This document shows positions 15,652 through 22,311 of a DNA stretch of 64,000 nt, piece after piece (positions within the stretch are counted from its first letter, which is position 1; every line of letters starts with the position of its first letter). The stretch covers positions 1 through 64,000 of the forward strand of contig NZ_JASISZ010000010.1 in assembly GCF_030063355.1 (NCBI RefSeq), given 5' to 3'. This stretch comes from Streptomyces sp. PH10-H1. Lineage in GTDB: Bacteria; Actinomycetota; Actinomycetes; Streptomycetales; Streptomycetaceae. Made by a program: the position numbers and the translations under genes. Below the pieces are notes generated by a model. The model made no database searches and was not told the origin of the DNA. It saw only the letters and a list, made by a program, of their open reading frames with translations.

Positions 15652-17250
15652 ATGACAGCCGAATTGGACGACAGCTTCCACGTCTTCGACACGACGCTGC
15701 GCGACGGCGCGCAGCGCGAGGGGATCAACCTCACCGTCGCCGACAAGCTGACGATCGCCCGGCACCTGGACGACTTCGGGGTGGGGTTCATCGAGGGCGG
15801 CTGGCCCGGCGCCAATCCGCGCGACACCGAGTTCTTCGCACGCGCCGCCACCGAGCTGGAGCTGCGGCACGCCACGCTGGTCGCCTTCGGCGCCACCCGC
15901 CGCCCGGGCGGCAAGGCCGCCGAGGACCCGCAGGTCAAGGCGTTGCTGGACTCCGGGGCGCCGGTGATCACGCTGGTCGCCAAATCGCACGACCGGCATG
16001 TCGAGCTGGCGCTGCGCACCACGCTGGAAGAGAACCTGGAGATGGTCCGCGACACCGTCTCCTACCTGGTGGAACAGGGCCGCCGGGTGTTCGTCGACTG
16101 TGAGCACTTCTTCGACGGCTACAAGGCCAACCCCGAGTACGCGAAGCAGGTCGTGAGGGCCGCGCACGAGGCCGGCGCGGACGTCGTCGTGCTGTGCGAC
16201 ACCAACGGCGGGATGCTGCCCGCCCAGGTCCAGGCCGTGGTCGGCCTCGTCCTCGCCGACACCGGCGCCCGGCTGGGCATCCACGCGCAGGACGACACCG
16301 GCTGCGCCGTCGCCAACACCCTCGCCGCCGTGGACGCGGGCGCCACCCATGTGCAGTGCACCGCCAACGGCTACGGCGAGCGGGTCGGCAACTCCAATCT
16401 CTTCCCGGTCACCGCCGCGCTGGAGCTCAAGTACGGGATGAAGGTGCTCCCCGAGGGCTCGCTGGCCGAGATGACCCGGATCTCGCACGCCATCGCCGAG
16501 GTCGTCAACCTCGCCCCCTCCACCCACCAGCCGTACGTCGGGATCTCCGCCTTCGCGCACAAGGCCGGCCTGCACGCCTCCGCGATCAAGGTCGACCCGG
16601 ACCTCTACCAGCACATCGACCCCGAGCAGGTCGGCAACACCATGCGGATGCTCGTCTCCGACATGGCCGGACGCGCCTCCATCGAACTCAAGGGCCGGGA
16701 GCTCGGTTACGACCTCGGCGGTGACCGGGACCTCGTCGGCCGGGTCGTCGCCCGTGTCAAGGAGCGCGAGCTCCAGGGCTACACCTACGAGGCGGCCGAC
16801 GCCTCCTTCGAGCTGCTGCTCCGCGAAGAGGTCGACGGGCGGCCCCGCCGCTTCTTCCGGGTGGAGTCCTGGCGCGCGATCGTGGAGGACCGCCCCGACG
16901 GCACCCACGCCAACGAGGCCACCGTCAAGGTGTGGGCCAAGGGCGAGCGCATCGTCGCCACCGCCGAGGGCAACGGCCCCGTCAACGCACTGGACCGCGC
17001 GCTGCGCGTAGCCCTGGAGAAGATCTACCCGCAGCTCGCCGAGCTCCAGCTCGTCGACTACAAGGTCCGTATCCTCGAAGGCCGTCAGGGCACCGGCTCC
17101 ACCACCCGCGTCCTGGTCTCCACCAGCGACGGCCGCGGCGAATGGGCCACGGTCGGCGTCGCGGAGAACGTCATCGCCGCCTCCTGGCAAGCCCTCGACG
17201 ACGCCTACGCCTTCGGCCTGCTGCGAGCGGGCGTCGACCCGCAGGAGTAG
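15652..17250 (+). CDS. cimA: (R)-citramalate synthase / 2-isopropylmalate synthase family
   Basis: This 532-residue DRE-TIM metallolyase starts with DTTLRDGAQREGINLTV and GFIEGGWPGANPRDTEFF, patterns of the citramalate synthase group rather than classical LeuA. Citramalate synthase condenses pyruvate and acetyl-CoA toward 2-ketobutyrate and isoleucine. Other motifs are HAQDDTGCAVANTLAAVDAGATHVQCTANGYGER (metal-binding HxH-like region and glycine loop) and a C-terminal regulatory domain. ATG 15652 follows AGGAG at 15636-15640. Placement behind an attenuator and in a genome stretch rich in leu/ilv genes supports branched-chain control. The exact substrate cannot be separated from 2-ketoisovalerate by sequence reading alone. 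Confidence 0.88.
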   Translation: MTAELDDSFHVFDTTLRDGAQREGINLTVADKLTIARHLDDFGVGFIEGGWPGANPRDTEFFARAATELELRHATLVAFGATRRPGGKAAEDPQVKALLDSGAPVITLVAKSHDRHVELALRTTLEENLEMVRDTVSYLVEQGRRVFVDCEHFFDGYKANPEYAKQVVRAAHEAGADVVVLCDTNGGMLPAQVQAVVGLVLADTGARLGIHAQDDTGCAVANTLAAVDAGATHVQCTANGYGERVGNSNLFPVTAALELKYGMKVLPEGSLAEMTRISHAIAEVVNLAPSTHQPYVGISAFAHKAGLHASAIKVDPDLYQHIDPEQVGNTMRMLVSDMAGRASIELKGRELGYDLGGDRDLVGRVVARVKERELQGYTYEAADASFELLLREEVDGRPRRFFRVESWRAIVEDRPDGTHANEATVKVWAKGERIVATAEGNGPVNALDRALRVALEKIYPQLAELQLVDYKVRILEGRQGTGSTTRVLVSTSDGRGEWATVGVAENVIAASWQALDDAYAFGLLRAGVDPQE

Positions 17251-17285
17251 CCGGGGGCGGGGCGGGAGTAGCCGGGGCCGGGCGG

Positions 17286-17341
17286 GTGCACGGCAGCCGG
17301 CTGCTGTGCACCCGAGACCACACCGCCCCAGGCGGTGTGGT
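17286..17341 (+). terminator. double stem-loop after cimA
   Basis: Two adjacent hairpins: GTGCACGGCAGC with its complement (17286-17311, one G-U) and ACCACACCGCC-CCA-GGCGGTGTGGT (17317-17341, perfect 11 bp). Together they form a likely terminator for cimA. Confidence 0.65.
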
Positions 17342-17497
17342 CCGTCCGGGGCGGGAGGGTCGTCGCGGCGGCCCCCACGACGCGAGCGGCGCGGTCGCGA
17401 TAGTGATCCTCGTACGCGCTCGGTCAGGTCCCGCAGGGGAACTAACCCGCAGCCTCCGGCTCCAACGGCTCGTCAACGCTCGCCCGTGTCATCCGCG

Positions 17498-17836
17498 TCA
17501 TCCCGGACCCGGGCGTCCGGGCTGTTTCCTGCGCCGCCCCAAGTCGCCCCAAGCCGCTGCATAGTGCCGACTGGGCCGGCCGCCTTGCACATCGGGCTCG
17601 CGACTGACTGCTACCGCCAACACGCCTTTGGTGTCCAGGAGTTCATCGAGTTGTTCGGCGAGGTCCATCTTCAGGGGTCTGCGGCCCTGTTCGATCGAGC
17701 CGATGGTGTCCTCGTGCACGCACAAGCGCTCGGCGAGTGCGGGCTGGGTCAAGTGGGCAGTCTTCCGGAAGTGACCGAGCTGGGCTCCGATCACGTCCCA
17801 TGAGGTGATCTTCCTGGGCTTGTTCGCCGGATGCAT
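17498..17836 (-). pseudogene. truncated XRE-family (DUF5753-type) regulator
   Basis: From ATG 17836 (GGAGAT upstream) the frame encodes 112 residues. The first about 80 match the Streptomyces XRE/DUF5753 family: KITSWDVIGAQLGHFRK, TQPALAERLCVHEDTIGSIE, PLKMDLAEQLDELLDTKGVLAVAV. Full members continue for about 200 residues with a DUF5753 domain. Here the frame departs into unrelated sequence (SREPDVQGGRPSR onward) and stops, so the sensor domain is gone. The DNA-binding half may still be made. It is divergent from the ATP-binding protein gene at 17949, a usual partner of this family. Confidence 0.7.
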
Positions 17837-17863
17837 GGGATCTCCGTTCCCGTCCGTCGTCGT

Positions 17864-17939
17864 ACGTGACCCGGTCCGTCGTCGTACAACAGATCCGTAC
17901 GACGTGACTCGGTGGTTCATCGTAGTCACGTAACGTGAC
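17864..17939. promoter_or_regulatory. three ACGTGAC repeats in the XRE/ATPase divergent promoter
   Basis: ACGTGAC occurs at 17864-17870, 17902-17908 and 17933-17939. The third is half of a perfect palindrome GTCACGT-A-ACGTGAC (17925-17939) that ends nine bases before the ATG at 17949. This arrangement suits autoregulation by the XRE protein. Binding is inferred. Confidence 0.45.
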
Positions 17940-17948
17940 AGTTGGTGC

Positions 17949-18361
17949 ATGGACGATGAGATTCAACGCCCGTATTTCCGTGAGGCGTTCTATCGCCGGG
18001 AGCGCCGTTCCGTACCCGCTGCCAGGGGGTTCGTCGCCCGCTCGCTGGCCGACTGGGGTCTGACGGAGCTCGCCGACGACGTGCTGCTCTGTGTGAGCGA
18101 GCTCGCCACTAATGCCCTCGCCCACGGCGTTCCGCCCGGCCGGGGCTTCCGGCTGCACCTCACGCTGGAGAGCAGCGGCCTGCTGCGGGCCGAGGTGCAC
18201 GACAGTGGCGGCGGGAGTGTCCGTATGTGCGACACGGCCGGGCCGCAGGACGAGGGCGGCCGGGGACTGCTCCTCGTCACCGCGCTGTCCGACCAGTGGG
18301 GGGTGGGCCGACGCGACCCCGGCAAGATCGTGTGGTGCGAGTTCGCGGGCTCAGCGGCTGA
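17949..18361 (+). CDS. small ATP-binding (RsbW/SpoIIAB-like) protein, 3' end disrupted
   Basis: The first about 137 codons encode a complete HATPase_c-type domain: LCVSELATNALAHG (N box), VHDSGGGSVRM (G1 box), DEGGRGLLLVTALSDQWG (G2 box). Such stand-alone anti-sigma-like ATPases are common beside XRE/DUF5753 genes in Streptomyces. The frame does not stop at the expected place: it stays open to 19139, antisense to the aldolase gene. A TGA ending at 18361 lies in a neighbouring frame (giving a tail RGLSG), so a one-base indel near the 3' end is likely. The coordinate given is that presumed ancestral end and is not in frame with the start. Confidence 0.6.
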
Positions 18362-18402
18362 ACGTGCCGCCCCGTCCCGCCCCGTACGGCACTTCGCAGC
18401 AC

Positions 18403-18435
18403 TCCGCCCCGCTGGAGATAATCCAACGGGGCGGA
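18403..18435. terminator. terminator between the ATPase and aldolase genes
   Basis: TCCGCCCCG pairs with CGGGGCGGA and, one base inward, TGGA pairs with TCCA across a five-base loop. It lies between converging genes. Confidence 0.65.
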
Positions 18436-18454
18436 ATCAGCCGACAGTCGACGC

Positions 18455-19303
18455 TCAGACCGTGACCGCTCCCGCGGCCAGGACGAGCAGCAGGCGGGCG
18501 ACCTCCTCGGCGACGGCCTCGCGGCCGGGACCGAGGTACTTGCGGGTGTCGGTCAGCTGGGGCTGCGCCGCCAGCGTCGCGCGCACCGCCGCCGTGAATC
18601 GGGCGTTGAGGTGCGTGGCGATATTGACCTTCACCATGCCGTGCGCGACGGCCCGCGCCAGGTCCTCGTCCGAGACGCCCGACGAGCCGTGCAGAACGAG
18701 CGGCACCGGTACCGCCGCGCGCAGCCGTCCGATCAGGTCGAAGTCCAGCGTGGCGGTGCGGGTGCTCATCGCGTGCGAGGTGCCGACGGCGACGGCCAGA
18801 CCGTCGACCCCGGTGGCCGCCACATACGCCGCCGCCTCGGCCGGGTCGGTGCGTACGCCCGGCGCGTGCACGCCGTCCTTGCCGCCGACCTCGCCCAGCT
18901 CGGCCTCCAGCCAGACGCCCGCGCGGTGGCAGTGCGCGGCGACCGAGGCGGTGACCGACACGTTCTCCTCGTACGGCAGCGTGGACGCGTCGAACATCAC
19001 TGAGGTGAGGCCCAGCGCGACGGCCTCCTCCACCAGCGCCCGGTCGGTCGCGTGGTCGAGGTGGACGGCGACCGGCACGGAGGAGGCGCGGGCGATGGCG
19101 AGGGTCGCGGCCGCGATCGGCTCCAGAGCCCCGTGGTAACGCACCGCGTTCTCGCTGATCTGCAGGACGACCGGCAGCCCCGCGCGTTCCGCGCCCGCCG
19201 TGATCGCGGTGGCGTGCTCCAGCTGGATGACGTTGAACGCGCCGACCGCCCGGCCCGCGGCTTTCGCGGGGCCGGTGATCTCACCTGTGCTGACCAGTGG
19301 CAT
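18455..19303 (-). CDS. class II ketose-bisphosphate aldolase (tagatose/fructose-bisphosphate type)
   Basis: This 282-residue zinc aldolase resembles KbaY/GatY, which cleave tagatose-1,6-bisphosphate to dihydroxyacetone phosphate and glyceraldehyde-3-phosphate. Motifs are GRAVGAFNVIQLEHATAI, VPVAVHLDHATDRALV (zinc histidine and catalytic Asp region), SVMFDASTLPYEENV and VPLVLHGSSGVSDEDL, which includes the second zinc histidine. ATG 19303 is chosen with AGGGGAT upstream. It is the second gene after the SIS protein with a 41-bp gap, a pairing seen in N-acetylgalactosamine/galactosamine catabolism (AgaS plus KbaY). Substrate stereochemistry cannot be fixed from sequence alone. Confidence 0.87.
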   Translation of the reverse strand: MPLVSTGEITGPAKAAGRAVGAFNVIQLEHATAITAGAERAGLPVVLQISENAVRYHGALEPIAAATLAIARASSVPVAVHLDHATDRALVEEAVALGLTSVMFDASTLPYEENVSVTASVAAHCHRAGVWLEAELGEVGGKDGVHAPGVRTDPAEAAAYVAATGVDGLAVAVGTSHAMSTRTATLDFDLIGRLRAAVPVPLVLHGSSGVSDEDLARAVAHGMVKVNIATHLNARFTAAVRATLAAQPQLTDTRKYLGPGREAVAEEVARLLLVLAAGAVTV

Positions 19304-19344
19304 GGGATCCCCTGAGGGCACTCGGAACGGATGGAATGCCCAGG

Positions 19345-20223
19345 TCAGGACAGGACGACGGAACGGGTCAGGTTGCGCGGGGTGTCGGGGTTCAGGCCCT
19401 GCGCCTCGGCGATGGCGACCGCGAGCCGCTGCACGCGGATCAGGTCGGCCAGCGGGTCGGTGCCGGACGCCTCCAGGGTGCCGCCGGTGCGCGCCACGTC
19501 CCCGTCCAGGCCCTCCGGCAGGTCGCCGAAGACCCAGGCGATCCGGTTCGGGCCGGTGATCGAGATCGGGCCGTGCCGGTACTCCATCGCCGGGTACGCC
19601 TCGGTCCAGGCGCCCGCCGCCTCCCGCATCTTCAGGCCGGCTTCCAGTGCGATGCCGTACGCCCAGCCGGTGCCCAGGAAGCTGAACTGCTCGGCGCCGA
19701 GCAGCGACGGCGACAGCTCCTCGGCGATCGCGCGGCGCGCGTCGGCGACCGCGGGGGTGATGTCCTCGCCCAGGTGGGTGCGGAGCAGCGCCAGCACGCT
19801 GGTCGCGAAGCGGGTCTGGACGACGGACTTCTCGTCGGCGAAGTCGAGCACGACCAGGTCGTCCACGAGGTCCACGATCGGGGTGGCCGGGTCACCGATG
19901 ACCGCCGTGGTGCGGACGGTGCCGCGCACCGTGCGGAGCAGATCGAGGACCTCGGTGGTGGTGCCGGAGCGGGTGATGGCCACGATCCGGTCGTAGTCGC
20001 GGCCGTAGGGGAACTCGGAGGCGGCGAAGGCGTCGGTCACACCCAGTCCGGCGCGCTCGCGCAGCACCGCGTACGACTGGGCCATGAACCACGAAGTGCC
20101 GCACCCCACGACCGCGACCTTCTCGCCGGTGGCGGGCAGCGCGCTCGCGACCTCGGGGATGATTCCGGAGGCGCGCTCCCAGCACTCGGGCTGGGTGGCA
20201 ATCTCTTCCGCGGTGATCGACAT
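19345..20223 (-). CDS. SIS-domain sugar isomerase/deaminase (AgaS-like)
   Basis: This 292-residue protein contains two SIS folds, as in AgaS and the isomerase half of GlmS: KVAVVGCGTSWFMAQSYA, IVAITRSGTTTEVLDLL, and the second-half LGTGWAYGIALEAGLKMREA and EYRHGPISITGP. AgaS-type enzymes convert galactosamine-6-phosphate to tagatose-6-phosphate plus ammonia; glucosamine-type activity is also possible. It lacks the glutaminase domain of GlmS. It leads a two-gene unit with the aldolase. A DasR-like operator sits about 85 bp upstream of its ATG, which fits hexosamine control. Confidence 0.87.
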   Translation of the reverse strand: MSITAEEIATQPECWERASGIIPEVASALPATGEKVAVVGCGTSWFMAQSYAVLRERAGLGVTDAFAASEFPYGRDYDRIVAITRSGTTTEVLDLLRTVRGTVRTTAVIGDPATPIVDLVDDLVVLDFADEKSVVQTRFATSVLALLRTHLGEDITPAVADARRAIAEELSPSLLGAEQFSFLGTGWAYGIALEAGLKMREAAGAWTEAYPAMEYRHGPISITGPNRIAWVFGDLPEGLDGDVARTGGTLEASGTDPLADLIRVQRLAVAIAEAQGLNPDTPRNLTRSVVLS

Positions 20224-20306
20224 GGAAGTGCAGTCCCTTCATGGTGCCTGACCGTCAAGGCGGACGGTACTGGATGCCCCGTGCTGGGCGAGAGGCGAGG
20301 TGGAAA

Positions 20307-20322
20307 AATGGACTAGACCAGA
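20307..20322. promoter_or_regulatory. DasR-responsive-element-like operator
   Basis: The 16 bases centred on TGGACTAGACCA match the established dre consensus (A-S-TGGTCTAGACCA-S-T) at 13 positions. The site lies between the GH35 gene and the start of the SIS-aldolase unit. DasR is the Streptomyces GntR-family regulator of N-acetylglucosamine metabolism, so control by amino sugars is plausible. The match is by eye. Confidence 0.6.
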
Positions 20323-20359
20323 TGGGGCCCGCCGTGGGCTCACGGGCAGCCCCGCACGC

Positions 20360-22123
20360 TCAGCCGAGGTCGGCCTCGGTGCGGATCTCGACGAACGAGC
20401 CGGTGTTCCCGTCGAGTTCGAGTACGGCGATCTCATTGCGGCCCGCACGCAGCAGCGGCCACGGCACATAGAGCGTCCGCTGCGGGCCGCGCTCCCAGTA
20501 GCGGCCCAGGCAGAAGCCGTTGACCCAGACGTAGCCCTTTGCCCAGCCGGGCAGCGCGAGATAGCCGTCCGCGGGCTCGTCGATGTCCAGGAAGCCGCGG
20601 TGGAAGGCGGCCTCGCCGCCGCGGGGTTCATCCGGTGCGGCGCCCCAGGGCAGGCCGTCGGTCGTCCCGTCGCCGAGCGGCACCGGCTCCGCGGTCCAGC
20701 CGTGCAGGTACTGCTGGGTGTGCAGCACGGCTGCCACGCCCTTGCGATCGCCGATCGCGGCGCCGTAGTTGACCCGGCCCATGGATTCGACGAGCAGCTC
20801 GAGGCGGGCGCCCGTTCTGGTCACCGCGATCTCGGGCCGCTCGCCGCCGTCGCGTTCCAGGACGGCGGTCCGCGTGCCGTCCACGAAGACATGTGCCCGG
20901 TCGGCGAGGCCCTCCAGGGTCAGCGGATACGCCTTGCGGGGGCCGGGTACGGCGGTCCGGTACAGCACCAGGCCGTGGGCCAGGCCCAGTTCCTCGAAGG
21001 AAGGCGGCGTTGGCGCGTGCACGGTGCCGGTCGAGAGCTGCCCGATGACGTCGAGGAGCGGCACGGATTCGGTGAGTTCGATCCGGGCGGGCTCCAGGAG
21101 CGGCGGCATCGGCTCGGGGTCCGGCGGCGTCTGTTCGGCGTACCCGGCGAGCACCTCGCGGAACGCCCAGAACTTGGCGGTGGGCGCGCCGCGCTCGTCG
21201 ATCGGGGCGTCGTAGTCGTAGGACGTGATCGTCGGCTGGTAGCCCGCGCCGGTGCGCGGATCGGCGGTGTTGGCGCCCGCCCAGGTGCCGAAGTTGGTGC
21301 CGCCGTGCGCCATGTAGAGATTGACGGAGGCGTCGTTCTCCAGGATCTCGCGCAGCGCGCCGGCGGCGTCCTCGGGGGAGCGGACGGTGTGCTTCTCACC
21401 CCAGTGGTCGAACCAGCCGTTCCAGAACTCCATGCACATCGCCGGGTCGTCCGGCCGGAAGCGGCGCAGCTCGGCGAAGGCCTCGGTGGCGCGGCTGCCG
21501 AAGTTGACGGTGGCCAGCCGGCCGGGCACCGACCCGCCGGTGAGGAAGAAGTCCTCCGGGCCGTCGGAGGTGAACAGCGGCACGTCGATCCCGCGCGAGC
21601 GCAGGCCGTCGGCGAGGTGTTCCAGGTAAGCGGTATCCGTACCGAATGACCCGTATTCATTCTCGATCTGGATCATCAGGACATTGCCGCCCCGGGTGGT
21701 CTGGTGCCGGGCGATCAGCGGGATCAGCCGGTCGTACCAGCGGTCCACCCGCGCCAGGTACTCCGGGTCGTTCACCCGCAGCCTCGCGTTCCGGTCCGCC
21801 AGCAGCCACCAGGGCAGTCCGCCGTTCTCCCATTCCGCGCAGATGTACGGGCTGGGCCGGACGATCGCGTGCAGCCCGGCCTCGGCGGAGGCGCGCAGGA
21901 AGGCGTCCAGGTCGGCGATGCCGCCGAAGTCGTACGCGCCGGGGCGCGGCTCGTGGAGATTCCACGGGACGTACGTCTCCACGGTGTTCAGCCCCATGGC
22001 GCGCAGCATGCGCAGCCGGTGCGGCCACTGCTCGGGGAGGGTGCGGAAGTAGTGCAGCGCGCCGGACAGCAGGCGCAAGGGGCGGCCGTCGAGGGAGAAG
22101 CCCTCGGGTGACATCTCGAGCAT
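20360..22123 (-). CDS. beta-galactosidase, glycoside hydrolase family 35
   Basis: This 587-residue enzyme hydrolyses terminal beta-galactosides. The TIM barrel starts with LLSGALHYFRTLPEQWPHRL and VETYVPWNLHEP. The acid/base is E156 in IQIENEYGSFG and the likely nucleophile E232 in CMEFWNGWFDHWGE. C-terminal jelly-roll domains end in WVNGFCLGRYWERGPQ and VPWPLLRAG. There is no signal peptide, so it acts inside the cell on imported oligosaccharides. ATG 22123 has GGAGAA about eight bases upstream. It is divergent from the PL8 lyase and upstream of the SIS/aldolase pair, suggesting release of galactose from a hexosamine-containing glycan. Confidence 0.93.
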   Translation of the reverse strand: MLEMSPEGFSLDGRPLRLLSGALHYFRTLPEQWPHRLRMLRAMGLNTVETYVPWNLHEPRPGAYDFGGIADLDAFLRASAEAGLHAIVRPSPYICAEWENGGLPWWLLADRNARLRVNDPEYLARVDRWYDRLIPLIARHQTTRGGNVLMIQIENEYGSFGTDTAYLEHLADGLRSRGIDVPLFTSDGPEDFFLTGGSVPGRLATVNFGSRATEAFAELRRFRPDDPAMCMEFWNGWFDHWGEKHTVRSPEDAAGALREILENDASVNLYMAHGGTNFGTWAGANTADPRTGAGYQPTITSYDYDAPIDERGAPTAKFWAFREVLAGYAEQTPPDPEPMPPLLEPARIELTESVPLLDVIGQLSTGTVHAPTPPSFEELGLAHGLVLYRTAVPGPRKAYPLTLEGLADRAHVFVDGTRTAVLERDGGERPEIAVTRTGARLELLVESMGRVNYGAAIGDRKGVAAVLHTQQYLHGWTAEPVPLGDGTTDGLPWGAAPDEPRGGEAAFHRGFLDIDEPADGYLALPGWAKGYVWVNGFCLGRYWERGPQRTLYVPWPLLRAGRNEIAVLELDGNTGSFVEIRTEADLG

Positions 22124-22181
22124 GAGGGTTCTCCGGTGCGGGCGAGCTGAATGGCTTCCGCGTGATCGTAAGTGGGTGTTC

Positions 22182-22261
22182 GTGTCGACACAATCAAACG
22201 AATCAGACAGTGTTCAAACCGTTGTGAGCGGCAGAACGGCCATGGTAGAAACCGCTTACTA
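22182..22261. promoter_or_regulatory. divergent control region of the GH35 and PL8 genes
   Basis: This AT-richer gap holds the perfect palindrome GTGTCGACAC (22182-22191), a repeated AATCA motif (AATCAAACGAATCA) and a LacI-operator-like GAAACCGCTTAC near 22248-22259. Any could bind a sugar-responsive repressor; none is assigned with confidence. Confidence 0.3.
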
Positions 22262-22311
22262 GAGAGAAGTGAAGCACACCGTCGTCTTCGCCCGTGGAGG
22301 TTCCAACCGCC

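Noticed and set aside
17949-19139. Single 396-codon protein starting with the ATP-binding domain
   Set aside because: Everything after about residue 140 is antisense to the well-supported aldolase gene and has no protein-like features; a lost stop is more likely.
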